Positions 11,237 to 18,967 are shown, counted from the stretch's first letter. The stretch is 64,000 nucleotides of DNA from Chitinimonas koreensis (GCF_014353015.1 NZ_CP060704.1:124001-188000); one strand, 5' to 3'. The notes: generated from the sequence alone by a model not told the origin. A program made the numbers and translations.

Positions 11237-12018
11237 ATAGAATCAAGGCCTTGTGCGGTTTTCCGCACGAGGCCTTGTGCCTCTTTAAGCGGCATATTCC
11301 CCGCTTGGGGAATATTCTCCGGCGTCTCCGTCCTCATCTCCCGCATGTTCGGCATCGCCACGTCGGGCAGCCGGGCCTTCAGGTAGATTTCCGTCGTCGT
11401 CACGGACTCGTGGCCGAGGAGCTGCTGGATGCGCTCTACGGGCGTGCCGGCCCGGTACATGTCCGTGGCGCCCTTCCCCTTCAGGTCGTAGATGCCGAAG
11501 TCGGTGAGCCCCGCCTTCGCCACGTAGCGGCGGAACATCGCCACCAGCCCCGAGTAGGTGTACTGCTTGTCCGCCCGGGTATGCACGAAGGTCGGCCAGA
11601 CGGACGGCGCGGCCATGTGCTCGTCCACGACGCGCTCCAGGTCGCCCGCGAGCACGATGTCCACGGTCTTCCCCGTCTTGCCCTGCCGGACGCGCAGGAC
11701 GCGCGTTTCCCGGCCGTCCAGGTCGATCGTGCGGACGTTGGCGGGTCCCGCCTTGATGAGGTCGTCCGGACGCTGGCAGGTGCGGTAGACGAGGTCCATG
11801 AGGCGCCGCATGGAATTCTCGGCGTAGCCGTAGACCAGCCGGAACTCCCAGTCCTCGACCATCCGCTCGCGCGGCTTCTCCGCGTTGCGCCATTTGATGA
11901 TGGTGGCGACGCTGACGTTGAAGCGCTGGGCGAGTTCGACATGAGTACCGCTGGCAGCCTGGATTTCGGCGCGAATGGCAGGGGTGGTGCGGGCTTGCTT
12001 GTGGAGGCGAACGATCAT
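11167..12018 (-). CDS. Hybrid ORF: transposase-like HTH fused to the catalytic half of a tyrosine integrase
   Basis: This 283-residue ORF is a join of two unrelated pieces. Residues 1 to about 52 (LHKQARTTPAIRAEIQAASG, then a helix-turn-helix ending ATIIKWRN) look like the N-terminus of an IS481-type transposase. From about residue 55 it is the C-terminal catalytic domain of a tyrosine recombinase: first Arg region YRTCQRPDDL, Lys in RQGKTGKTVDI, DLKGKGATDMYRAG where the box II HxxR lies, LLGHESVTTTEIYLK with the catalytic Tyr. The integrase N-terminal DNA-binding domains are missing. The C-terminus runs into tRNA-Lys and reads GGASQIRTVDLRIKS, the antisense translation of the tRNA often seen in tRNA-linked integrases. 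Recombination activity is doubtful. Confidence 0.8.
   Translation of the reverse strand: MIVRLHKQARTTPAIRAEIQAASGTHVELAQRFNVSVATIIKWRNAEKPRERMVEDWEFRLVYGYAENSMRRLMDLVYRTCQRPDDLIKAGPANVRTIDLDGRETRVLRVRQGKTGKTVDIVLAGDLERVVDEHMAAPSVWPTFVHTRADKQYTYSGLVAMFRRYVAKAGLTDFGIYDLKGKGATDMYRAGTPVERIQQLLGHESVTTTEIYLKARLPDVAMPNMREMRTETPENIPQAGNMPLKEAQGLVRKTAQGLDSIGGASQIRTVDLRIKSPLLYQLS
11190..11239 (+). repeat. attL: left copy of the 50-bp integration repeat
   Basis: It begins GACTCTTAATCCGTAGGTCC and ends CCCCACCAATA. It is identical to 19162-19211 and contains the anticodon-to-CCA part of the intact tRNA. Confidence 0.92.
11244..11277. terminator. Terminator-like hairpin after the tRNA-Lys pair
   Basis: CAAGGCCTTGTGCGG and CCGCACGAGGCCTTG form a long stem with a TTTT loop. 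A related hairpin with compensating changes follows the right att copy at 19215-19248. Confidence 0.7.
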
Positions 12019-12299
12019 GTGGCTACAGCCTGGAGCGAGGCTAGGAGTTTACCCATCGCTTGTCGGGCGAGGGCCAGCTTCCAAATACGTTGGCTGATAT
12101 GATCATCCGGGATGCGACAATTAGGGAATTAATTATGTAAGTCCCTAACTAAGGCGGAAGGATTCTATGCGGGTTTAAGTGATTGCCGCATCCTCCATAT
12201 GGGGAGAATCCTATGGATTCCCCCCGGTTCGGGAGGTGAGCCCTACACCATCGGGGGGACTAAACCACCACCGGGAACATCGACCCAGACCAAAAGGTT

Positions 12300-12412
12300 G
12301 GGCAATAGATATCTGAGAAAAATACGCAAAAACAATGTGCTACGAGCGTTAGTTCCCCGATAGTATAGCCCGCCGATTTTCAATGGTGGTTTACTGATAC
12401 GGATAAAGCGTT
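12300..12412 (+). repeat. Left copy of a diverged ~110-bp repeat at both ends of the island
   Basis: This segment (GGGCAATAGATATCTGAG and onward) aligns along its whole length with 19037-19147 in the same orientation, at roughly two-thirds identity by eye. It contains an imperfect GGGCAATAGATATC / GATAGTATAGCCC palindrome where the right copy has a perfect 15-bp one. The nature of the element is unknown. Confidence 0.5.
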
Positions 12413-12501
12413 AATCGTCGTCAAGGATCGTATTTTGTCACTGCCGGTACGAATAAAAAATTTAGCCCGCAGGGCGCGCTATGGTGAGGCGAACCAATGT
12501 C

Positions 12502-12594
12502 GGTCCCGTTGCAGGATCAACGGATCCGATCGGGCTGAAGGACGGAATCAATACCTACGCTTACCATGTCGGGAAAGTCCGCTGTATGGGCTAG
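12502..12594 (+). pseudogene. Rhs core remnant
   Basis: The frame reads STDPIGLKDGINTYAYHVGK before a stop at 12592. This matches the hallmark DPIGLxGGxNTYAYVxxNP of the conserved C-terminal edge of Rhs/YD-repeat core domains. No other Rhs sequence, toxin tip or immunity gene is recognisable nearby. The stretch 12019-12843 otherwise holds no gene I can support. Confidence 0.65.
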
Positions 12595-12843
12595 TCCGTG
12601 GCGTTGGCTAAAGGAGAATCCGGGGAAGTTGGGTGGATTCCGGCCGTGTCCTCTCCCGAGAAGGGGAGATTATGCTATGAAAGATATTTATATTTCAAGC
12701 CGGGCTTTATAACTACGAGAATTTATTAAGAAGTGAGATTGTAAGAGAAAATAATTTCCATGAATTTTCTGGGTGTGAATATGTCTTTCTAAGACGGCGT
12801 TAGGTTGAGATGTGGCTCGCTGAAATGTCTACACTGGGGCGCA

Positions 12844-13272
12844 ATGAATCGTCATGAAATTATGCGAGCGGTCCGACGTACTAATACTAAGCCGGAACTT
12901 GCGGCTCGACAGACACTACACTCTTTGGGTCTACGATTTCGTTTGCATAGAAAGGACCTGCCCGGGACGCCTGATATTGTTTTGCCAAAATTTAGGACAG
13001 TGATTTTCGTTCATGGATGTTTTTGGCATCGGCATACAGGATGTCGATTGACAACGACACCGAAGTCGAACTATGAATTCTGGCAGCGAAAATTCGAAGC
13101 GAACATTGAGCGTGATAAACGCAATGAGGCGCAGCTTGAAGAGCTGGGATGGAGAACGTTGGTAGTCTGGGAATGCGAAACTCAATGCCTAACAACGCTT
13201 AGGCATCGACTCGTACAGGCATTCCTAGCTCAAGACAATTTCGAACATGAGCCTGGAGACTCTCGCCTATGA
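12844..13272 (+). CDS. vsr: Very short patch repair endonuclease Vsr
   Basis: This 142-residue protein nicks 5' of T in T:G mismatches that arise by deamination of 5-methylcytosine. The family residues are in place: Asp44 in GTPDIVL, then HGCFWHRHTGC holding His57, the Trp61/His62 pair and zinc-binding residues, spaced as in E. coli Vsr. The ATG at 12844 (MNRHEIMRAVRRTNTKPEL) is chosen over an upstream frame because the family starts there. Its 3' end overlaps the convergent dcm by 74 bp. Pairing with a cytosine methylase is the classical arrangement. Confidence 0.93.
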   Translation: MNRHEIMRAVRRTNTKPELAARQTLHSLGLRFRLHRKDLPGTPDIVLPKFRTVIFVHGCFWHRHTGCRLTTTPKSNYEFWQRKFEANIERDKRNEAQLEELGWRTLVVWECETQCLTTLRHRLVQAFLAQDNFEHEPGDSRL

Positions 13273-14260
13273 CTTCGCCTAGACGAACAGGGACTGCATT
13301 GCCGATCATGCGGCCAATGGCCTTGAAGTTGATTTCATTGGCAGGCATGAATTCATATGTGGTGGGAAAGGACTGTAGTAAAGCAGCTTCGCGTAATGAA
13401 ATGCCTCTATGTTGCTCTGGATGGCCAAAACGACCATTTCCAAAGCCATAACACAAAGTGGTCATGGTTGGGCTAGGTAACTCCCAAGACATGCGACCGT
13501 ACACGCTTGGATATGTCTTTCCGCTTTTCTTTCGATGGCAGTGTGCACGCAATTCCTCTGGCCAATCTCTCCAGGATCCGCCCGGACGAGAGTGCAGCAT
13601 ACGCATGAAGTTGATTGGTGAAAGTCGTGCTGCCCGATGTAATGGATCGTCTGGATCGCATCCACCCGCTTCGATAGGACTGAGTTTTCCGATCGTATCT
13701 GCCACGGTGACGGGCGTATCCGCGTGTGTCGGTGCGATCAAACTGATGGGGCCAAGCCTAGATGCCAGTAATACATGTCTACGTCGTTGCTGTGGTAGGC
13801 CATATTGAATGCATGAAACTGCATCCGCCCACACAAAATAGCCTTCATTTTTCAAGCCAGCAACGAAGTCATGATAAACCTCGTGCTTTGTCACGTCAGG
13901 CACATTCTCCATCGTAACTAATTCGGGCCTAATTTCTTCAATAAGACGCCTGAACGAACGCAGCAATGGCCATTTTTTATCGCTACGAGTGTCCTTGCCT
14001 TGATTATAGCGAGAGAAGGGCTGGCAGGGCGCGCAACCCGCCAATAGTCTAACAGACTCGCAATTATACCAAGCCATTACCTGGTCTGAAGTCACTGTCT
14101 CGACGGATTCGCCGATAAATTCTGCGCCATTGTTTTTTTCGTAAGCATATTTGCAGCGTAGATCAATATCGTACCCAGCACGCACTGACACCCCAGCTTG
14201 ACGCAAGCCGGCCGTAAGTCCCCCCGCACCGCAAAACAAATCGACCGCATCTATTTGCAA
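13199..14260 (-). CDS. dcm: DNA (cytosine-5) methyltransferase
   Basis: This 353-residue C5 methyltransferase has all main motifs: I at residues 7-14 (DLFCGAGG), IV at 75-83 (GCAPCQPFS, catalytic Cys79), VI at 118-121 (ENVP), VIII around 158-162 (QRRRH) and X at about 320-324 (GNAVP). The target-recognition region between VIII and X has SPTMTTLCYGFGNGRFGHPE near its end; its recognition site cannot be read from sequence. The start is TTG at 14260, well supported by AAAGGAG eight bases upstream. A reverse-strand promoter TTGATG-N17-TATAAT (14310 to 14282) precedes it. No restriction enzyme of a known family is adjacent. Confidence 0.93.
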   Translation of the reverse strand: MQIDAVDLFCGAGGLTAGLRQAGVSVRAGYDIDLRCKYAYEKNNGAEFIGESVETVTSDQVMAWYNCESVRLLAGCAPCQPFSRYNQGKDTRSDKKWPLLRSFRRLIEEIRPELVTMENVPDVTKHEVYHDFVAGLKNEGYFVWADAVSCIQYGLPQQRRRHVLLASRLGPISLIAPTHADTPVTVADTIGKLSPIEAGGCDPDDPLHRAARLSPINFMRMLHSRPGGSWRDWPEELRAHCHRKKSGKTYPSVYGRMSWELPSPTMTTLCYGFGNGRFGHPEQHRGISLREAALLQSFPTTYEFMPANEINFKAIGRMIGNAVPVRLGEVIGESLQAHVRNCLELGMPVRVDA

Positions 14261-14281
14261 TTTTCAAACTCCTTTCTTGAT

Positions 14282-14310
14282 ATTATACTTCATTTCTCTG
14301 GCGGCATCAA
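14282..14310 (-). promoter_or_regulatory. Promoter of the methyltransferase gene
   Basis: On the reverse strand, TTGATG (14310-14305) and TATAAT (14287-14282) are spaced by 17 bases. The first copy of a 15-bp repeat overlaps the -35 box and spacer. Confidence 0.6.
14293..14307 (+). promoter_or_regulatory. 15-bp repeat, copy 1, in the divergent promoter region
   Basis: TTTCTCTGGCGGCAT is repeated with one change as TTTCCCTGGCGGCAT at 14395-14409. Copy 1 overlaps the dcm promoter. It is a candidate operator. Confidence 0.45.
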
Positions 14311-14394
14311 GGCGTGGGCGAGCGTGTAGTGTCGTCTTATGGCGTTGTTACCTATGCGCGTGCAACGTAGCAGCTATACTTTGATAAAGAGTCC

Positions 14395-14409
14395 TTTCCC
14401 TGGCGGCAT
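14395..14409 (+). promoter_or_regulatory. 15-bp repeat, copy 2, in the leader of the GHKL gene
   Basis: TTTCCCTGGCGGCAT lies 15 bp downstream of a TATACT box (14375-14380) and about 55 bp before the GHKL gene start. It contains CCTGG, a site of the CCWGG type. Confidence 0.4.
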
Positions 14410-14463
14410 GATGTACGTCGCTTGAACGAAGGAGGGGTTGCAACCAAAGGCGGCTAATTTGAG

Positions 14464-16737
14464 ATGACTGGTCCGAATATCATGCAGCAACAAGATCTCG
14501 GGGACGAAGGGGAGCGCTATACCTTCACGGTAGCGGCTGCGCTACTGAAGGAACTTGGTGAGCGCCTCGTTGGTAAGCCATTTGTGGCACTTGCTGAGCT
14601 GGTCAAGAATGCCTATGACGCTGATGCCACACGAGTGCATATCAGATTCGAGCCGGACGCCATAGAAGTTGTCGACAATGGCGATGGAATGTCAAAAGAG
14701 GACTTCAAGAATTATTGGATGCGGGTTGGTACCACTCATAAGCAAGGGCTTGCAGAAACTAAACTTTACAGCAGACAGGTGTCTGGTTCAAAGGGCGTTG
14801 GCCGTTTATCAGTACAATTCTTGGGGAATATACTTAATCTCTGGAGTGTGTCGCGAGCGGAATTGGGCGTCGCCTTTCGAGCGCATGTTGACTGGCATTC
14901 TGCACAAAGTACCCAGGATCTTGTCAACGCAGGAGCAACAGTATTTCGCGCAGATGCTGAGGGCGCATTGCCTTCAGATTTTCGTCATGGGACACGTGTC
15001 AGGATTGAGGGCCTTAACCAAGAGTGGACCGATGAAATGTTGGAGAGCTTGGCGACCGAGTTATGGTTTCTTCGTCCTCCAGCGCAATTGCATGGGGCCG
15101 TACAGCCTAAAGATAAATTCGATATTCATGTGGAGGGAGTATCGGACAAATCACAGGACGCGTTTGATACTAAACTTGGACAGGCATTCGCTAGCTGGAT
15201 AGCTGAAATTGAAGGTGAGATTAAAGACGGTAGATCTGGCCAAGAGGCATCGGTAACCATCACTCTTAAAGGGCGCAAGCCCGAAAAAAAGAAGTATCCG
15301 TTGAAGCATGGTGCGCTTGATCTTGCTACTTTTCGGATTCGCGTATACAAGCTGACCGGAAAACAATCAGGTGGGATCGCAGTCCAGGATGCGAGAGACT
15401 ATTTTCGAAAGTTCGGTGGTGTCCATATATACGATCAAAACTTTCGACTGCCATTTTATGGTGGTGAAGGTGATGATTGGCTCGGTCTCGAATACGATCA
15501 TTCGCATCGCTTGATTCTCTCCAAGCTTGTGCCAAATGAACTGAGAGGTGATGGCGATTTACGTTTTTTGCCTACGAATGGGCGTGTTTTCGGAATCGTG
15601 AATGTTTCTACGAATCATGAACGAGAAGTTGCATCCGTGGAGCAGCGTGAGAAAGGTGCGCATCTCAATGTTCAGGTGACGAGAGATCGCTTAATTGACA
15701 ATGCGGCCATGGATGACCTTCGCACTCTGGTGCGATGGAGTCTTGATTATTATGCATATCTTGCATCCGCAAGGAAATATAAGGAGGATGAGCTGGGTGG
15801 CGGCCGGCCCATAAAACCAACCGAGCCCGTCTTCGATGAAATTCGGGAGCGGCTATCAAACTTGCGGGCCGATGTTCCCCCGCAAGCCGCAGCGGTATTG
15901 CATACGATTGATAATCGAATTGCCGAATTATTTAGCATTGAGAAGGATCGCGAGAAGCGATTTCATCGTGAGCGAATATTACTTGGCGCTCTTGCCACTG
16001 CAGGAATGGGCGCAATTGCATTGGAACATGAACTGGGTAAGGAGCTTACCGCGCTTCGGGATGCGATCGCTAAACTTTCTGAACTATCTCCGGATTTTTC
16101 GACCGAGTTAGATGTTGGTGAAATCAAACAGGGCCTTGATTCGCTTGTTAATCGAATAACTGACGCACGTAAGCTTTTGTCTCCATTGATGGAACCGGAC
16201 AATAGGGATCTGGAGGCTCCTATGCGGCTGAAACCATTAATCGAAAGTATAATTCTAGACATAAAACCATTGCTTCGTAGCGCAAAGGTCGAAATCGCCC
16301 CTATTGATGAAAATCTTCGACTTCCAAAAGCTACCCAAGCGGCATGGTCTGCCATATTTCAGAATGTCGTCGTGAATGCGGTGAACGCGACAATCGACAC
16401 TCCTGCGAAGCGTATTCGAATTTCGACCCAACAATTATCAGGAAATCGAGTGTCCGTTTTGGTCGAGGACAATGGTGTCGGTGTGGATTTGGAGGAGGCC
16501 TCCGTATTATTTGAGCCATTTGAGCGGCGACTTGAACTATCCGATGAGCGTAAGCGCCTTGGTCTAGGAGGTGTCGGACTTGGACTGACGATCGTACGCA
16601 TGGTGGCTCAATCGGTTGGATGTGATGTGCAATTTACAAAACCGTCTCCTAATATGAAGACGGCTTTTGAACTTTCCTGGAAGCAAGATAATGAAAAATC
16701 ATCCGGTACGGATTCGCATCGTAGACGACGAACCTGA
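14464..16737 (+). CDS. Protein with two GHKL ATPase domains (MORC/HATPase_c_3-like plus histidine-kinase-like)
   Basis: This 757-residue soluble protein has an N-terminal GHKL domain with N-box ELVKNAYDAD (about 45-54), G1 DNGDGMS (71-77) and G2 GSKGVGRLS (108-116), as in MORC, MutL and Hsp90-type ATPases. A long middle region follows. At about 510-525 the segment GMGAIALEHELGKELTAL resembles a kinase H-box, with His522. The C-terminal HATPase_c domain has N-box FQNVVVNAVNAT, G1 VEDNGVGVD and G2 GLGGVGLGLTIV. There is no membrane segment. It therefore looks like a cytoplasmic kinase whose sensor is itself a GHKL ATPase. It overlaps the receiver-like gene by 47 bp, and both are probably one operon. 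Association with R-M and mobile elements is known for MORC-like ATPases; the exact role here is inferred. Confidence 0.85.
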   Translation: MTGPNIMQQQDLGDEGERYTFTVAAALLKELGERLVGKPFVALAELVKNAYDADATRVHIRFEPDAIEVVDNGDGMSKEDFKNYWMRVGTTHKQGLAETKLYSRQVSGSKGVGRLSVQFLGNILNLWSVSRAELGVAFRAHVDWHSAQSTQDLVNAGATVFRADAEGALPSDFRHGTRVRIEGLNQEWTDEMLESLATELWFLRPPAQLHGAVQPKDKFDIHVEGVSDKSQDAFDTKLGQAFASWIAEIEGEIKDGRSGQEASVTITLKGRKPEKKKYPLKHGALDLATFRIRVYKLTGKQSGGIAVQDARDYFRKFGGVHIYDQNFRLPFYGGEGDDWLGLEYDHSHRLILSKLVPNELRGDGDLRFLPTNGRVFGIVNVSTNHEREVASVEQREKGAHLNVQVTRDRLIDNAAMDDLRTLVRWSLDYYAYLASARKYKEDELGGGRPIKPTEPVFDEIRERLSNLRADVPPQAAAVLHTIDNRIAELFSIEKDREKRFHRERILLGALATAGMGAIALEHELGKELTALRDAIAKLSELSPDFSTELDVGEIKQGLDSLVNRITDARKLLSPLMEPDNRDLEAPMRLKPLIESIILDIKPLLRSAKVEIAPIDENLRLPKATQAAWSAIFQNVVVNAVNATIDTPAKRIRISTQQLSGNRVSVLVEDNGVGVDLEEASVLFEPFERRLELSDERKRLGLGGVGLGLTIVRMVAQSVGCDVQFTKPSPNMKTAFELSWKQDNEKSSGTDSHRRRRT

Positions 16738-17221
16738 ACGGTCCAAGGGATGGGTCAAGGCAATTAAAGCGCTCAAAATCCCAAGCATGGACATTGTCGC
16801 TCTCGAAAAAGATAAGAGTCGAGAATTGATGAAATTGGTTGCCGATCGCCAGCATGGAATTCGCAATTCCCAAGTGATACCGACGAGTGATGACAGTCCG
16901 CTACAAGATATTGATGTATTGGTGGTCGATTATGATCTGCAGGAATTATTGACCGAGGGGCAGTGGTCAACAGGGCTGCAAGTTCTTGCGCTCGCAAGAG
17001 CGTTCAGCGGAGTGAAATTGATTGTGTTAGTGAATCAATTTGGTTCCAATATATTCGACCTGACATTGACGAAGTCTGTACGTTCTCCTGCGGATCTTGA
17101 TGTTGGAAGCGATCAATTGGTGAATCCAGCATTCTGGGATCGATCACTGGCGGAAAGTTTCGCCCTTGGGCTTGGGGAGACGGTGTGCTTAGTGCAGTGG
17201 ACCGCATGGTTCAATCGATAG
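16691..17221 (+). CDS. Receiver-like protein, N-terminal part of a probably split gene
   Basis: The 176-codon frame begins MKNHPVRIRIVDDEPERSKG. The acidic pair Asp12/Asp13 and Asp80 in DVLVVDYDL occupy receiver-domain positions, with Asp80 the likely phospho-acceptor. A long insert separates them, and the later Thr/Lys positions are less clear. The start overlaps the GHKL gene, suggesting it is the partner of that kinase-like protein. The last 20 codons (from about 17158) look out of frame. Shifting one base joins WDRSLAESF to RPWAWGDGVLSAVDRM in the next frame and gives one continuous protein of about 409 residues ending at 17919. Confidence 0.7.
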   Translation: MKNHPVRIRIVDDEPERSKGWVKAIKALKIPSMDIVALEKDKSRELMKLVADRQHGIRNSQVIPTSDDSPLQDIDVLVVDYDLQELLTEGQWSTGLQVLALARAFSGVKLIVLVNQFGSNIFDLTLTKSVRSPADLDVGSDQLVNPAFWDRSLAESFALGLGETVCLVQWTAWFNR

Positions 17222-17919
17222 AATGGGCAAAGAAAAGTCTGGATCAACCAGTGCTGGAATGCTTGGGCTTTACTTATGGATCCGATCACGTGGATTCTCC
17301 TTCGTATATCTCAAGCGAACTTTGGCAACAATGCCTGGTTAACCCGGTGCATACGTTGCGTGAAATGGTTGGTGCATCCGATTTTTTAACGCAAAAGGAT
17401 CGGGATAATGCCATTCTCAAATCTGAAGAATCGTGTGCACGTGTTGCCACTATGTTGATTACCCGTTGGTTGGACCGATGGGTTGTTCCGGCAAATGAAG
17501 TGCTTGCAGATTTGCCCCATCTGGTTTCATTTTATCCATGGCTACTTCTCGATAATACTAATTTGGCAGGCTGGAAAAAATCTATCACAGATGGATTCAA
17601 TGGGCTCCATATGGCAGCTTCGAATTACTCATTCAATCCGAAATTTTTATTACCCAGGCCGGTAGTATGGAAAAATAAGATATTGAGCGATCCGATGTTG
17701 GCTGAGCCTAAGGGATTTAATTACGAAGGAATTCCAGACCTGGTTTTTTGTGAGGATACATCAAGCTTTGTGGATTTCGTCAATGCAAAGCCTTTTACCT
17801 CGCGGTTGCCCGGTCTAGATTCACAGCGATTCGTAGTTGACCAGAAAAAGCTGGACATCCTTGGGGTATGGACGCCAAAGGGTGTGGCGTATGAACCTTC
17901 AGTTCTATTCGCGTTGTAA
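17185..17919 (+). CDS. Unknown protein, probably the C-terminal part of the receiver-like gene
   Basis: The open frame gives up to 244 residues from the ATG at 17185, but it has no ribosome-binding site and overlaps the receiver-like frame by 37 bp. The frame is open further upstream to the proposed shift near 17158. It is rich in Trp and hydrophobic segments (ITRWLDRWVVPANEVLADLP, VSFYPWLLLDN), with no motif I recognise. It is best read as the effector part of a receiver protein broken by a one-base deletion. If separate, its function is unknown. Confidence 0.55.
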   Translation: MLSAVDRMVQSIEWAKKSLDQPVLECLGFTYGSDHVDSPSYISSELWQQCLVNPVHTLREMVGASDFLTQKDRDNAILKSEESCARVATMLITRWLDRWVVPANEVLADLPHLVSFYPWLLLDNTNLAGWKKSITDGFNGLHMAASNYSFNPKFLLPRPVVWKNKILSDPMLAEPKGFNYEGIPDLVFCEDTSSFVDFVNAKPFTSRLPGLDSQRFVVDQKKLDILGVWTPKGVAYEPSVLFAL

Positions 17920-17927
17920 ATATAAAA

Positions 17928-18560
17928 ATGATAGACGCTAGACAGAATCAAATGTTGGGAAGGGACATCGTCGACCAAGTTGACGAAGTGCTGAAGAAGC
18001 TATTTACCGAAGGGAAAGCGTGGCTAAAGGGATTCGAAGCGGGGGATCCCCGAAAGTCTCAGTATTCTTCTAACCGTCCCAATCGGGACAGTAAAGCACC
18101 AGATGTTAAAGACATCGTTACGGAGATTCAGTGTGTTACAAATTACATAAAAAATCGGGCAAGTTCGAGTACTGAAGCAAAACACATGTACGTGATTGTA
18201 AAGCCTGATGCACCATGTCACGATGATAACGTAGTTACTCTTATTCGCCCGGTTCTGAAGATTAATAAGAATCATGAGCCATGCCTGAATTTTCACGTCT
18301 GGTTTCATCATCTCGCGACGAATGGGAGCGAGCATTACATGGCAGGTTGGCGATTGGAAGGGCCGGAAGGTGATGAAACTAGCCATGACTACTATCATGC
18401 GCAACCATTAAAGAAATTTGGCGAAGCAGCTTCGACTCATGGTGCACCAGGAAGACAATCCGAAAGATTTCCAACCATACCATTACAGGCGAACAATATA
18501 GTGGAGCTTTGCCTGACTACTGTGTTAATGGTCGGGGTAAAGAGGCTTTACGGCGATTGA
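17928..18560 (+). CDS. Unknown island protein
   Basis: This 210-residue frame starts eight bases after the previous stop, in the same operon. It is hydrophilic and Asp/Lys/His-rich, without a signal peptide or membrane segment. Notable stretches are KDIVTEIQCVTNYIKNRASS and HYMAGWRLEGPEGDE followed by HDYYHAQPLKKFG. I recognise no family. No clear Shine-Dalgarno is seen; a second ATG at 17952 is possible. The +2 frame from about 18521 stays open to TAG at 18658 and reads KEALRRLICTSTNKALRNSA, so the annotated C-terminus may be wrong or frameshifted. Confidence 0.6.
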   Translation: MIDARQNQMLGRDIVDQVDEVLKKLFTEGKAWLKGFEAGDPRKSQYSSNRPNRDSKAPDVKDIVTEIQCVTNYIKNRASSSTEAKHMYVIVKPDAPCHDDNVVTLIRPVLKINKNHEPCLNFHVWFHHLATNGSEHYMAGWRLEGPEGDETSHDYYHAQPLKKFGEAASTHGAPGRQSERFPTIPLQANNIVELCLTTVLMVGVKRLYGD

Positions 18561-18769
18561 TTTGCACAAGTACCAATAAGGCATTGAGAAATTCGGCTAG
18601 AGAGTATTGGAAAAGAGTGTTCAGTGGACCATTTCCTAACCTGACGGAAGAAAAGTAGTAGATGGCTTCGACGCTCAATATTGATATGCTCTAGCTATGT
18701 ACTGCCTATGAAATTAAGCTCAATGGTTTCAGGGTTGAGATATTTAAGTTCAAATTCAAATCCCTATTT

Positions 18770-18967
18770 TTATTCAATACCACAGCCCCTCGTGCTAGTT
18801 ACCACCGCAGTGGCCGCCGATACCAGCAGACCCTCGGCGTCCAATTCGGCCTCGCACAGGAGCTGGGTCAGAACGCGCAAGTCGCCGTAGCCCAGTTTGA
18901 GGGTGTGGTCGGGGGGATGTCGAACATGGGAATTTATGGTCCTAATGCCGATCCGCTTAGCATACAA
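18770..18967 (-). other. Possible gene fragment, unidentified
   Basis: A 65-codon reverse frame contains LKLGYGDLRVLTQLLCEAEL then DAEGLLVSAATAVV, which looks protein-like and is richer in G+C than the island genes around it. I cannot assign a family. It may be debris of a gene from the host or another element. Apart from this and the repeat below, 18659-19161 shows nothing I can support. Confidence 0.3.

Noticed and set aside
13199..14260. Methylase as half of a standard type II restriction system
   Set aside because: No adjacent gene shows a recognisable restriction nuclease motif; Vsr is a repair nickase. The unknown island proteins could include one, but nothing visible supports it.
17150..17170. 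Programmed -1 frameshift in the receiver-like gene
   Set aside because: No slippery heptamer in the right frame and no evident downstream hairpin. Deletion or sequencing error is simpler, so I report only the frame break.
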